A stretch of 62,776 nucleotides of DNA from JBIYSM02 sp044759095 (GCF_044759095.2 NZ_JBIYSM020000026.1:1-62776), one strand, 5' to 3'; counted from the first letter of the stretch, positions 30,928 through 40,371 are shown. The notes: generated by a model from the sequence alone, not told the origin. Numbers and translations: made by a program.

Positions 30928-33900
30928 TTACTCTACCGAAACAGCTTCGCGTTCTTCCTGGTTTTGATTCGCTTGCGCTTCGAATTCTGCGCGGGTCTGT
31001 ACCTTGGTGTTGCGGTAGCGCGCCATACCGGTCCCTGCTGGGACAAGTTTTCCGATAATGACGTTTTCCTTGAGACCTAGCAGGCGGTCTACCTTGCCCT
31101 TGATTGCGGCATCGGTCAGGACGCGAGTGGTCTCCTGGAAGGACGCTGCCGACAGGAAGGAATCTGTCTCCAGCGACGCCTTGGTAATCCCGAGCAGGAC
31201 CGGACGGCCGACTGCCGGATTTTTGCCTTCCATGAGTACCTTGGCGTTCGCTTGTTCGAACTCCGGCACTTCCACGTAAGAGCCCGGCAGGAGATCGGTA
31301 TCGCCGCTGTCGATGACGCGCAGCTTGCGGAGCATCTGGCGAATCATGACCTCGACGTGCTTGTCGTTGATTTCTACCCCCTGCATGCGGTAAACCTTTT
31401 GTACCTCTTGCAGGATGTAGTTGGATACGCCGCGCATGCCGCGCACCTTGAGCATCTCCTTCGGATCCACGGAACCCTCAGTCAACTCGTCACCCGCATT
31501 CAGCTTGGTGCCGACAGACACCTTGATGCGGGAGCCGTACGGAACAGCGTACACCTTGTTTTCCGCTTCGCCGCGGACTTCGATTTCTCGGCGGTCTTTG
31601 CCTTCGCGAATGTCTACAACTTCCCCGTCGATTTCGGAGATGACCGCCTGCCCCTTCGGATTGCGCGCTTCAAACAGCTCTTGAATACGCGGCAAACCTT
31701 GGGTAATGTCGTCTCCGGCAACCCCGCCGGTGTGGAACGTACGCATCGTCAGCTGGGTACCCGGTTCACCGATGGACTGAGCTGCAATAATACCAACCGC
31801 TTCGCCGATTTCCACCTCGGCGCCTGTCGCCAGGTTGCGTCCATAGCATCGTTTGCAGACACCGTGGCTGGTGCGGCAAGCCAGAACGTTGCGGATGTAT
31901 ACTTCCTTGATGCCCAGTTTTTCGATGTATTCCGCTACCTCTTCCGTGATCTCCTCGTTGCGGCCGACAATCACTTCGCCCGTCTCCGGATGGCGAACGG
32001 TTTCGAAGCAGGTGCGGCCGGTCAGGCGGTCGGAGAGTTTCTCGATCTCTTCTTTTCCGTCTTTGATCGCCGTAACGCGGATGCCTTTATCCGTTCCGCA
32101 ATCTTCTTCGCGGACAATCACATCCTGGGCAACGTCGACGAGACGGCGGGTCAGGTAACCGGAATCTGCCGTACGCAGCGCGGTATCGGCCAAACCTTTA
32201 CGGGCACCGTGTGTGGAAATAAAGTACTCCAATACGGTCAGACCTTCACGGAAGTTGGATTTAATCGGCAACTCGATGATCCGTCCGGACGGGTTCGCCA
32301 TCAGACCGCGCATACCTGCCAGCTGGGTAATCTGTGACACGTTACCGCGGGCACCGGAGTTGGCCATCATGAAAATCGCGTTGAACTTATCCATGGACTT
32401 CATCAAGACGTCGGTTACTTCGTCCTTCGCCTTGGACCAGATGGAGATGACCCGGTCATAGCGCTCGTCTTCGGTAATCAGACCGCGGCGGTACTGCGTC
32501 ATGACGGTTGCTACCTTTTCATCCGCCGCATCGAGAATCTCTTTTTTCTTCTCCGGAACCACGATGTCGGCAACGGCAATCGTGATGCCTGCTTTGGTCG
32601 AGTACATAAACCCAAGTTCCTTGATCTTGTCGAGGATCATGGACGTTTGCATCGTGCCAAAACGACGGAAGCACTCGGAAATGATCGTTCCGAGGAAGCC
32701 TTTCTTCACAGCTCCCTGGTCAGGCAGTTTCTTAATAAATTCTTTTACGTTCGTACCTTTTTCGAAGATGAAGTACTCGTTTGGCACGCCGTTTTGCAGG
32801 TTTCCTTTGGTCGGAACGTTGATGTACGGCAGTTCCGGCGGGAAGATCTCGTTGAAGATCAATTTACCCACGGTCGTTACCAGCAAAGCCTGCTTCTGCT
32901 CTTCGGTAAAGGAAGTTTTATTCAAGCTTTTCGTCGGGACAGCAATCCGTGTATGCAGGCTGATGAAGCCTTGTTGGTAAGCGGCAATCGCATCGTGCGG
33001 ATCACGGTAAACGCTGCCTTCGCCTCTGTCGCCTTCGCGTTCCAGAGTGAGGTAGTACGAGCCGAGTACCATGTCCTGGGACGGAGTAACGACCGGCTTC
33101 CCGTCTTTCGGGTTCAAAATGTTTTGCGCTGCCAGCATGAGAATGCGCGCTTCTGCTTGCGCCTCAGCCGAGAGCGGAACGTGAACAGCCATCTGGTCAC
33201 CGTCAAAGTCCGCATTGTACGCGGTACATACGAGCGGGTGCAGGCGGATGGCGCGGCCTTCTACGAGAACCGGCTCAAACGCCTGAATACCGAGACGGTG
33301 CAGTGTGGGGGCGCGGTTGAGAAGTACCGGATGCTCGCGAATCACGTCTTCAAGTACGTCCCATACCTCAGGCTGAACGCGTTCCACTTTGCGCTTGGCG
33401 CTCTTGATGTTATGGGCCAGCCCTTTTGCCACCAGTTCTTTCATGACGAACGGCTTGAACAGTTCCAGCGCCATCTCTTTCGGCAGACCGCACTGATACA
33501 TTTTCAGGTTGGGGCCGACGACGATAACGGAACGGCCGGAGTAGTCCACACGCTTACCCAGCAGGTTTTGACGGAAACGACCTTGCTTACCCTTCAGCAT
33601 GTGGCTCAAGGATTTGAGCGGGCGGTTACCCGGACCGGTAACCGGTCGGCCGCGGCGTCCGTTGTCGATCAGAGCGTCGACTGCTTCCTGCAGCATGCGC
33701 TTTTCGTTCTGTACGATAATGTCCGGCGCTCCCAGTTCCAGGAGGCGCTTCAGACGATTGTTACGGTTGATTACCCGTCGGTACAGGTCGTTCAAGTCGG
33801 ACGTGGCAAAGCGTCCGCCGTCCAGCTGAACCATTGGACGCAGTTCCGGTGGAATAACCGGCAGAACATCCATGACCATCCATTCAGGACGGTTTCCGGA

Positions 33901-34554
33901 GTTGCGGAATGCCTCGAGCACTTCCAGGCGCTTAATGGCGCGGTTGCGGCGTTGGCCCTGTGCCGTCTTCAGCTCTTCCTTCAAAAAGTCTACTTCTTTG
34001 TCCAGGTCAATTTCCGCGAGCAGGCGCTTGATTGCCTCTGCCCCCATCATCGCCTGGAAGGAGTACCCGTACTTTTCACGGTAGTTGCGGTATTCCTTCT
34101 CAGACAGGAGCTGTTTTTTATCCAGCGGGGTGTCACCCGGATCGGTTACCACATAAGAAGCAAAGTAGATGACTTCCTCGAGCGAGCGGGGAGACATGTC
34201 AAGGACGAGTCCCATGCGGCTCGGGATGCCTTTGAAGTACCAGATGTGAGAGACGGGGGCAGCCAGTTCAATGTGCCCCATCCGTTCACGACGAACCTTG
34301 GCGCGGGTCACTTCAACGCCGCAGCGATCGCACACAACGCCTTTGTAACGAACGCGCTTGTACTTTCCGCAATGGCACTCCCAGTCCTTGGTCGGACCGA
34401 AGATGCGCTCGCAGAACAACCCGTCCTTTTCCGGTTTCAACGTACGGTAGTTGATTGTTTCAGGCTTTTTCACTTCCCCGAAAGACCAAGAGCGGATCTT
34501 GTCCGGGGAAGCCAAACCAATCTTCATGTATTCGAAATTGTTAACGTCTATCAC
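30928..34554 (-). CDS. rpoC: RNA polymerase beta' subunit
   Basis: Beta' subunit, 1208 residues. The catalytic magnesium motif NADFDGDQMAVH is intact. Zinc sites are CHCGKY...CDRCG near the N-terminus and CGTDKG...CRTSHGVCKRC in the second half. No lineage-specific insertion is visible. The start is GTG (34552-34554), nine bases behind GGGAGG, as the sequence IDVNNFEYMKIGLASP matches the normal N-terminus. It follows rpoB with a 29-base gap. Confidence 0.98.
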   Translation of the reverse strand: MIDVNNFEYMKIGLASPDKIRSWSFGEVKKPETINYRTLKPEKDGLFCERIFGPTKDWECHCGKYKRVRYKGVVCDRCGVEVTRAKVRRERMGHIELAAPVSHIWYFKGIPSRMGLVLDMSPRSLEEVIYFASYVVTDPGDTPLDKKQLLSEKEYRNYREKYGYSFQAMMGAEAIKRLLAEIDLDKEVDFLKEELKTAQGQRRNRAIKRLEVLEAFRNSGNRPEWMVMDVLPVIPPELRPMVQLDGGRFATSDLNDLYRRVINRNNRLKRLLELGAPDIIVQNEKRMLQEAVDALIDNGRRGRPVTGPGNRPLKSLSHMLKGKQGRFRQNLLGKRVDYSGRSVIVVGPNLKMYQCGLPKEMALELFKPFVMKELVAKGLAHNIKSAKRKVERVQPEVWDVLEDVIREHPVLLNRAPTLHRLGIQAFEPVLVEGRAIRLHPLVCTAYNADFDGDQMAVHVPLSAEAQAEARILMLAAQNILNPKDGKPVVTPSQDMVLGSYYLTLEREGDRGEGSVYRDPHDAIAAYQQGFISLHTRIAVPTKSLNKTSFTEEQKQALLVTTVGKLIFNEIFPPELPYINVPTKGNLQNGVPNEYFIFEKGTNVKEFIKKLPDQGAVKKGFLGTIISECFRRFGTMQTSMILDKIKELGFMYSTKAGITIAVADIVVPEKKKEILDAADEKVATVMTQYRRGLITEDERYDRVISIWSKAKDEVTDVLMKSMDKFNAIFMMANSGARGNVSQITQLAGMRGLMANPSGRIIELPIKSNFREGLTVLEYFISTHGARKGLADTALRTADSGYLTRRLVDVAQDVIVREEDCGTDKGIRVTAIKDGKEEIEKLSDRLTGRTCFETVRHPETGEVIVGRNEEITEEVAEYIEKLGIKEVYIRNVLACRTSHGVCKRCYGRNLATGAEVEIGEAVGIIAAQSIGEPGTQLTMRTFHTGGVAGDDITQGLPRIQELFEARNPKGQAVISEIDGEVVDIREGKDRREIEVRGEAENKVYAVPYGSRIKVSVGTKLNAGDELTEGSVDPKEMLKVRGMRGVSNYILQEVQKVYRMQGVEINDKHVEVMIRQMLRKLRVIDSGDTDLLPGSYVEVPEFEQANAKVLMEGKNPAVGRPVLLGITKASLETDSFLSAASFQETTRVLTDAAIKGKVDRLLGLKENVIIGKLVPAGTGMARYRNTKVQTRAEFEAQANQNQEEREAVSVE

Positions 34555-34583
34555 AGGGCGTTACCTCCCTTTGTACCGGAATC

Positions 34584-37500
34584 TTACTCTTCGTCCAAGC
34601 TTCCACCTTCAAGCACGAGATTCAGCTTTTCGCCTGTTCCCTCGTCCTCGTCTTCCATTTCGCGCATTTCGATTTCCTGCTCGTCTTCAGACAGGATCTT
34701 CACATCCATACCCAAGCTTTGCAGTTCCTTGATCAGAACCTTAAACGATTCAGGAACGCCGGGCTCCGGTACGTTTTCGCCCTTGACGATCGCTTCGTAG
34801 GTTTTCACGCGGCCCACGACGTCGTCGGATTTGACGGTGAGGATCTCTTGCAAGGTGTAGGCTGCACCGTAAGCTTCCAGTGCCCAAACCTCCATCTCCC
34901 CGAAACGCTGACCGCCGAACTGCGCTTTACCGCCCAGCGGCTGCTGCGTAACGAGCGAGTAAGGACCAGTGGAACGAGCGTGGATTTTGTCGTCAACCAA
35001 GTGAGCCAGCTTCAGCATGTACACGCAACCGACTGTCACGCGGCGGTCAAACGGCTCACCGGTACGACCGTCGTACAAGATGGTTTTCCCGTCGCGGTCC
35101 AGACCTGCTTCTTCCAGAGTCTTGAAGACGTCCTCTTGTCGGGCGCCGTCAAAGACCGGTGTTGCCACGTGGATACCCAGCATTTTCGCCGCCATACCCA
35201 AGTGGGTTTCCAATACCTGACCGATGTTCATCCGGGACGGTACGCCCAATGGGTTGAGGACGATTTCAACTGGAGAACCATCCGGCAGGAACGGCATATC
35301 CTCTTCCGGCATGATCCGGGCGATAACCCCTTTGTTACCGTGGCGGCCCGCCATCTTGTCGCCGACAGAGATCTTCCGTTTTTGCGCAATGTACACACGT
35401 ACCAGCTGGTTAACGCCTGGCGGCAATTCGTCGCCGTTGTCGCGGGTAAATACTTTTACATCGACAACGATTCCGGAACCGCCGTGCGGTACGCGCAGGG
35501 ACGTATCGCGCACTTCACGCGCTTTCTCTCCGAAGATCGCGTGCAGGAGGCGTTCTTCCGCCGTCAGCTCGGTTACTCCTTTCGGCGTTACCTTACCGAC
35601 GAGGATGTCGCCGTCCTGAATCTCCGCACCAACGCGAACGATACCGCGTTCGTCGAGGTTTTTCAGCGCGTCTTCGCCCACGTTTGGAATGTCGCGGGTG
35701 ATTTCTTCCGGCCCCAGCTTCGTATCGCGGGCTTCGGACTCGTATTCTTCAATGTGGATAGACGTATACACGTCATCTTTGACCAGTTTTTCGCTCAGCA
35801 GGATGGCGTCTTCGTAGTTGTAACCTTCCCAGGTCATAAACGCTACGATGACGTTGCGGCCCAGCGCCAATTCGCCCTTCTCGGTGGACGGTCCGTCCCC
35901 GATGATGTCACCCGGCTCAACCCAGTCGCCTTTTTTCACGATCGGGCGCTGGTTGATGCAGGTACCCTGGTTGGAGCGAATGAATTTGTGCAGCTTGTAT
36001 TTGTCGATGTCACCGGCTACTTTTTTGCCGTCGATTTCCTTATAGCGGCGAACCCAGATTTCACGCGCTGTTACACGCTCAACCTGCCCCGGCCATTTCG
36101 CCACGATGGCAACGCCGGAGTCTTGAGCGGCTTTGTGCTCCATTCCGGTACCGACGAACGGCGCTTGCGGAATCAAAAGCGGAACGGCTTGACGCTGCAT
36201 GTTCGATCCCATCAGGGCGCGGTTCGCGTCGTCGTTTTCCAGGAACGGAATCAACGCAGTCGCTACGGACACAACCTGTTTTGGGGAAACGTCCATGTAG
36301 TCGACCTTGTCGCGCGGTACGCTCAGGATCTCGCCTTTGCGGCGGCAGATTACCATTTCGTTGACAAAACGTCCCTCTTCGTCGAGCGGCTGGTTGGCCT
36401 GCGCCACGTTGTAGACGTCTTCTTCGTCCGCCGTCAGGTAGACGATTTCGTCCAAAACGCAACCTGTCTCCGGATCCACTTTACGACGAGGCGTTTCAAT
36501 GAAACCGTAATCGTTGATGCGCGCATAGGTAGACAGAGAGTTGATCAAACCGATGTTTGGACCCTCCGGCGTCTCAATCGGACACATGCGGCCGTAGTGA
36601 GAGTGGTGAACGTCGCGCACTTCGAACCCGGCGCGCTCACGCGTCAAACCACCCGGACCGAGTGCGGAGAGACGGCGTTTATGCGTCAGCTCTGCCAGCG
36701 GGTTGGTTTGGTCCATGAACTGGGAGAGCTGGGAGCTTCCGAAGAACTCCTTGATCGCCGCGATGACCGGACGGATGTTGATCAACGCTTGCGGCGTAAT
36801 CTGGTTTTGATCCTGAATGGACATACGCTCGCGCACCACGCGCTCCATGCGGGAAAGACCGATGCGGAACTGATTCTGCAAGAGTTCCCCGACGGAACGA
36901 AGACGACGGTTGCCCAGATGGTCGATGTCGTCCGTGTTTCCTACGCCGTGCAGCAGGTTAATGAAGTAGTTGATCGCAGCCACGATGTCGGCCGGCGTAA
37001 TGTGTTTGACCGATTTGTCTACATTTCCGTTGCCGATGACTTTGATAATCTTGCCGTCTTCGTTCGGCGAGAAGATATTGATGGACTGAAGACGTATCGA
37101 GTCTTCTTCCAGAACGCCGCCGTGGGTGCGAACGTCGATGAACCCGACGCTCTCTTCCAGTGCCGGCAAAATGCGATCCATGATCCGGCGGTCAATAATT
37201 TGACCAGCTTCGGCAATGATTTCGCCTGTTGTCGTGTCGACCAGCGTTTCAGCCAGGCGTTGGTTGTACAGACGGCTTTTAATATGAAGCTTTTTGTTCA
37301 TTTTGTATCGACCGACGGAAGCGAGGTCGTACCGCTTCGGATCAAAGAAGCGGGAAACAAGCAGGCTCTTCGCGTTGTCAACCGTCGGCGGTTCCCCTGG
37401 ACGGAGACGCTCGTAGATTTCAATCAACGCTTTTTCCGTAGAGTCGGTGTTGTCTTTTTCCAGCGTGTTTTTAATGTACTCGTCCTCACCGAGAAGATTG

Positions 37501-38123
37501 AGAATCTCCACGTCAGAACTGAAGCCAAGCGCACGCAAAAGAACCGTTACCGGGATTTTGCGGGTACGGTCGATACGCACGTAGATGACGTCTTTCGCAT
37601 CGGTTTCCAGCTCCAGCCATGCGCCGCGGTTCGGAATCACGGTAGCGGTAAACGTCTGTTTACCGTTTTTATCTACTTTGTTGTTGTAGTACACACTTGG
37701 GGAACGAACAAGCTGGCTGACGATGACGCGCTCAGCTCCGTTGATAATGAAGGTTCCCGTTTCCGTCATGAGCGGGAAGTCACCCATGAAGACCTCTTGT
37801 TCCTTCACTTCACCCGTCTCTTTGTTTAACAAACGAACTTTTACCCGCAGAGGTGCCGCATAGGTAACGTCACGCTCTTTCGATTCATCAACATCATATT
37901 TGGGTTCGCCCAAGCTGTAGTCGATGAACTCAAGAACAAGGTTCCCCGTAAAGTCTTGAATTGGCGAAATATCTTGGAACATTTCGCGCAGCCCTTCGTC
38001 CAAGAACCATTGGTAGGATTTTTGCTGAATCTCAATGAGATTTGGAAGACCCAGCACCTCGTTAATACGTGAATACGTACGACGCTGGCGGTGTCGGCCG
38101 CTTTGAATCAACTTACCTGCCAA
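34584..38123 (-). CDS. rpoB: RNA polymerase beta subunit
   Basis: Beta subunit, 1179 residues, target of rifampicin; the resistance cluster around FFGSSQLSQFMDQTNPL and HKRRLSALGPGG is wild type. The start is most likely the TTG at 38121-38123: AGAGGGG-type SD lies eight bases upstream and the resulting N-terminus (AGKLIQSGRHRQRR) aligns with B. subtilis RpoB. A GTG three codons upstream overlaps the SD. The C-terminus is acidic (EMEDEDEGTGEK). Transcribed with rpoC from a promoter about 200 bases upstream. Confidence 0.97.
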   Translation of the reverse strand: MAGKLIQSGRHRQRRTYSRINEVLGLPNLIEIQQKSYQWFLDEGLREMFQDISPIQDFTGNLVLEFIDYSLGEPKYDVDESKERDVTYAAPLRVKVRLLNKETGEVKEQEVFMGDFPLMTETGTFIINGAERVIVSQLVRSPSVYYNNKVDKNGKQTFTATVIPNRGAWLELETDAKDVIYVRIDRTRKIPVTVLLRALGFSSDVEILNLLGEDEYIKNTLEKDNTDSTEKALIEIYERLRPGEPPTVDNAKSLLVSRFFDPKRYDLASVGRYKMNKKLHIKSRLYNQRLAETLVDTTTGEIIAEAGQIIDRRIMDRILPALEESVGFIDVRTHGGVLEEDSIRLQSINIFSPNEDGKIIKVIGNGNVDKSVKHITPADIVAAINYFINLLHGVGNTDDIDHLGNRRLRSVGELLQNQFRIGLSRMERVVRERMSIQDQNQITPQALINIRPVIAAIKEFFGSSQLSQFMDQTNPLAELTHKRRLSALGPGGLTRERAGFEVRDVHHSHYGRMCPIETPEGPNIGLINSLSTYARINDYGFIETPRRKVDPETGCVLDEIVYLTADEEDVYNVAQANQPLDEEGRFVNEMVICRRKGEILSVPRDKVDYMDVSPKQVVSVATALIPFLENDDANRALMGSNMQRQAVPLLIPQAPFVGTGMEHKAAQDSGVAIVAKWPGQVERVTAREIWVRRYKEIDGKKVAGDIDKYKLHKFIRSNQGTCINQRPIVKKGDWVEPGDIIGDGPSTEKGELALGRNVIVAFMTWEGYNYEDAILLSEKLVKDDVYTSIHIEEYESEARDTKLGPEEITRDIPNVGEDALKNLDERGIVRVGAEIQDGDILVGKVTPKGVTELTAEERLLHAIFGEKAREVRDTSLRVPHGGSGIVVDVKVFTRDNGDELPPGVNQLVRVYIAQKRKISVGDKMAGRHGNKGVIARIMPEEDMPFLPDGSPVEIVLNPLGVPSRMNIGQVLETHLGMAAKMLGIHVATPVFDGARQEDVFKTLEEAGLDRDGKTILYDGRTGEPFDRRVTVGCVYMLKLAHLVDDKIHARSTGPYSLVTQQPLGGKAQFGGQRFGEMEVWALEAYGAAYTLQEILTVKSDDVVGRVKTYEAIVKGENVPEPGVPESFKVLIKELQSLGMDVKILSEDEQEIEMREMEDEDEGTGEKLNLVLEGGSLDEE

Positions 38124-38152
38124 CTCATTCACCCCTCATGTTGTGTTTGCAC

Positions 38153-38196
38153 ACAAAATAAAAATGGGTTAAACCAGTAACACCATTTTTAACCCA
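38153..38196 (-). promoter_or_regulatory. Terminator-like hairpin in the rpoB leader (possible attenuator)
   Basis: On the minus strand TGGGTTAAA (38188-38196) pairs with TTTAACCCA (38165-38173), followed by TTTTTATTTT. It lies about 30 bases before the rpoB start and after the promoter. AAAAATGG and CCATTTTT form an alternative, mutually exclusive pairing. A minimal reading frame (ATG CTG GTG TAA, 38230-38241) preceded by AAAGGAGG lies upstream. Confidence 0.55.
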
Positions 38197-38329
38197 GAGA
38201 ATCTCTATTTTAAAAGAATTCCCATCTTTTTACACCAGCATTCCTCCTTTTTTGACAAAAAAGAAGAAAAACGCTTGACAAACAGGAAACCCTTCAAATT
38301 AGACAATAATCCCATATTGACATTTTATA

Positions 38330-38358
38330 ATGCTATCACAACCAAAAATTTACGTCAA
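38330..38358 (-). promoter_or_regulatory. Sigma-A promoter of rpoBC
   Basis: TTGACG (38353-38358) and TAGCAT (38330-38335) are 17 bases apart on the minus strand, with TGn directly before the -10. It lies just downstream of the methyltransferase gene. Confidence 0.6.
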
Positions 38359-38383
38359 GGGATTTGTTTTCGGAATGCAAGAC

Positions 38384-38980
38384 TTATTTACGCGCTTTGA
38401 AGATGAAGTAACCTTTGCTCCGCTCTACCTCTTCTACTTCCGCATACGTTTCCTGCAGCTTTTTCAGAGCAGAAGGCGCTCCCTGCTTCTTCTGGATGAC
38501 CACCCACAAGTGGCCGCCCTCTTTCAGCCGCTGATGCCCCTCTGTAAAAATGCGGTGGACGATCTCTTTGCCGGCCCGAATTGGCGGGTTTGTCAAAATG
38601 ACGTCAAATTGTTTGTCCGAAACGGCGCTGTAGACGTCACTGACGAGAATGTTGACGTTTTGGATGCCGTTTGCTGCAGCATTCCTGCGAGCCAGCTCAA
38701 CGGCCCGTTCATTCACATCGATCATGGTGACGTGTCCCCTCTCAGCCAGCCTGGCAGCCGTCAGTCCAATCGGCCCGTATCCGCATCCCACGTCCAGAAC
38801 ATCGGCGTCGCTCGCAATCTCCATCGTTTCGATCAACAGCACGCTGCCAAAATCAATCCGGTCACGGGAAAAAACCCCGGCGTCGGTGACAAACCGCAGT
38901 TGGAACCCGCGGAGCTCAAAGGTAAATTCCCGCTCGTCATGCGGTACGGCGGGGCGGCTGGTGTAGTAATGATCCGACAA
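38384..38980 (-). CDS. Class I SAM-dependent methyltransferase, RsmC-like (YbxB family)
   Basis: A 198-residue methyltransferase. Motif I is VLDVGCGYGPIGL and the catalytic NPPI motif (TNPPIRAGK) indicates transfer to an exocyclic amino group of guanine, as in RsmC-type rRNA enzymes; the actual target is not shown by the sequence. The start is TTG (38978-38980), seven bases behind GGTGG. Located between rplL and rpoB as in B. subtilis. No terminator is visible before the rpoB promoter, but the rplL terminator and a complex repeat lie upstream. Confidence 0.9.
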   Translation of the reverse strand: MSDHYYTSRPAVPHDEREFTFELRGFQLRFVTDAGVFSRDRIDFGSVLLIETMEIASDADVLDVGCGYGPIGLTAARLAERGHVTMIDVNERAVELARRNAAANGIQNVNILVSDVYSAVSDKQFDVILTNPPIRAGKEIVHRIFTEGHQRLKEGGHLWVVIQKKQGAPSALKKLQETYAEVEEVERSKGYFIFKARK

Positions 38981-39005
38981 GAGTCATCCACCTTTCCGAA
39001 AATTA

Positions 39006-39172
39006 CCCACCCGGCTTAAGCTATCGCTCTTCCCACTCGGCGTTCGCTAGGCTCCACCCACCCGATCATAGCATTCGCTGGGTCGGGCGGGGCCCAGTAT
39101 GTGCCGAGCGGGGGCCATGCTGCGCCGGGCGGGGCCCCTAACCCTATTCAAGGGGCTGTTCCTAGGATGTAC
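39006..39172. repeat. Triple nested inverted-repeat element
   Basis: Three inverted pairs are nested: CCCACCCGGC (39006-39015) with GCCGGGCGGG (39124-39133); CCCACTCGGC (39032-39041) with GCCGAGCGGG (39103-39112); CCCACCCGA (39057-39065) with TCGGGCGGG (39083-39091). Left arms repeat every 25-26 bases, right arms every 20-21. Each stem has one A-C mismatch at the same place, which would be a G-U pair in minus-strand RNA. A tail ending GGCTGT..GGATGT is shared with the copy at 441-546. No coding potential is seen. Confidence 0.85.
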
Positions 39173-39173
39173 A

Positions 39174-39200
39174 GAAAAACCCCCTGCCACCGGCAAGGGG
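39174..39200 (-). terminator. Intrinsic terminator after rplL
   Basis: CCCCTTGCC pairs with GGCAGGGGG around three bases on the minus strand, followed by TTTTT. The nested repeat begins directly behind it. Confidence 0.92.
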
Positions 39201-39222
39201 ATATTTCCGCTCTGAAGCAAAC

Positions 39223-39588
39223 TTACTTGATTTCTACAGTTGCGCCTGCTTCTTCGAGTTTTGCTTTCAGGGATTCCGCTTCTTCTTTGGACACGCCTTC
39301 TTTGAGTGTCTTCGGAGCGTTGTCTACCAGGTCTTTTGCTTCTTTCAGACCAAGACCAGTCAGCTCGCGAACAACTTTGATTACGTTGATTTTGGAAGCG
39401 CCGCCGCTTACCAGGTTTACAGTGAACTCAGTTTGCTCAGCAACCGCTTCAGCAGCACCGCCGCCAGCAACTACAGCTACAGGAGCAGCAGCAGTTACGC
39501 CGAATTCTTCTTCAATTGCTTTTACCAGATCGTTCAGTTCGAGAACGGACATGCCTTTAATCGCTTCCAGGATTTGCTCTTTGCTCAT
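39223..39588 (-). CDS. rplL: 50S ribosomal protein bL12 (L7/L12)
   Basis: bL12, 121 residues from the ATG at 39586-39588 (MSKEQILEAIKGMSVLELN), eight bases behind GGAGG; an ATG two codons upstream is too near. N-terminal dimerisation domain, alanine- and glycine-rich hinge (AAAPVAVVAGGGAAEAV) and C-terminal factor-binding domain (GLGLKEAKDLVDNAPK). Multiple copies bind L10 to form the ribosomal stalk. Follows rplJ. Confidence 0.97.
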   Translation of the reverse strand: MSKEQILEAIKGMSVLELNDLVKAIEEEFGVTAAAPVAVVAGGGAAEAVAEQTEFTVNLVSGGASKINVIKVVRELTGLGLKEAKDLVDNAPKTLKEGVSKEEAESLKAKLEEAGATVEIK

Positions 39589-39650
39589 TTTCATATCCTC
39601 CCATTCAAGGAAATTTAGTAGATGATACTGTTCGTTACCCAGCTAGGCGA

Positions 39651-40166
39651 TTACGCGCCTTGGCCTTCTTTTTGCTCTGCAACCGCCTTGACTGCGAGCG
39701 CGAAGTTGCGCATCGGAGCTTGCAGTACGCTGAGGAGCATGGACAGGAGACCTTCGCGGGAAGGCAGGGTTGCCAGCGCTTGGATTTGAGCCGGGCCAAC
39801 AACTTTCCCTTCGATCACACCGCCCTTGATTTCCAGCTTTTCGTTCTTCTTCGCGAAGTCAGCCAGAATTTTCGCCGGAGCGACGACATCGTCTTTGGAG
39901 AACGCGATTGCGTTTGGACCGGTCAGGTACTGATCCAGTTCACTCAGGTTCTCTTTCGCAGTGGCGAGACGAGTCAGGGTGTTTTTCAGAACCACGAATT
40001 CAACGCCTGCTTCACGCAGTTGTTTGCGGAGTTCAGTTACTTGCGCTACAGTCAGACCGCGGTAGTCAGCCACAACAGTGGTTTGGCTTTCACGGAGCTT
40101 CGCAGCGATTTCATTCACCGCTTGTACTTTTTCTTCACGAATAACGGTTGGACGAATTTCTGCCAT
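39651..40166 (-). CDS. rplJ: 50S ribosomal protein uL10
   Basis: uL10, 171 residues (MAEIRPTVIREEKVQAVNE), the stalk base that binds 23S rRNA and carries bL12 dimers on its C-terminal helix (MRNFALAVKAVAEQKEGQ). It has its own promoter, a 200-base leader and an attenuator upstream, consistent with L10 autoregulation. GGGAGG precedes the ATG. Confidence 0.97.
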   Translation of the reverse strand: MAEIRPTVIREEKVQAVNEIAAKLRESQTTVVADYRGLTVAQVTELRKQLREAGVEFVVLKNTLTRLATAKENLSELDQYLTGPNAIAFSKDDVVAPAKILADFAKKNEKLEIKGGVIEGKVVGPAQIQALATLPSREGLLSMLLSVLQAPMRNFALAVKAVAEQKEGQGA

Positions 40167-40371
40167 TGTTTACACCTCCCGTGCTCTATCCTTGAAAAAA
40201 GAAGAATGCCCTCGCAGACATACGAGGGCATAATGTTCTATCGCAAAGGAAAAGCACGCTTTCCTTGTCAATTCCATTACACGCCTCGGAGGGATATTAA
40301 GCTTCACTCTTTTCAAGAGTTCCGCACCTTCTGTCTACGGCATGACAATATTCTTTTCATCAACAGGCACT
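40167..40371 (-). promoter_or_regulatory. L10 leader
   Basis: The 5' leader between the rplJ promoter and start codon. An L10 leader RNA is known in front of rplJL in Firmicutes, where free L10(L12)4 binds and promotes termination. The position, the length and the terminator at its 3' end agree; secondary structure beyond that terminator was not modelled. Confidence 0.7.
40194..40230 (-). terminator. Attenuator terminator of rplJL
   Basis: TGCCCTCG (40223-40230 side) pairs with CGAGGGCA around eight bases on the minus strand, followed by TTCTTCTTTTTTC. It lies 30 bases before the rplJ start. Confidence 0.88.

Noticed and set aside
34719..37829. A plus-strand open frame of over 1000 codons opposite rpoB
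   Set aside because: It is the antisense of a strongly conserved gene, has no ribosome binding site or family similarity, and arises from the codon bias of rpoB. Similar long frames opposite rpoC, fusA, clpC, tuf and rplJ were dropped for the same reason.
38321..38335. A plus-strand promoter suggested by TTGACA and TATAAT at 38.32 kb
   Set aside because: The two hexamers are only about three bases apart, and there is no plus-strand gene behind them.
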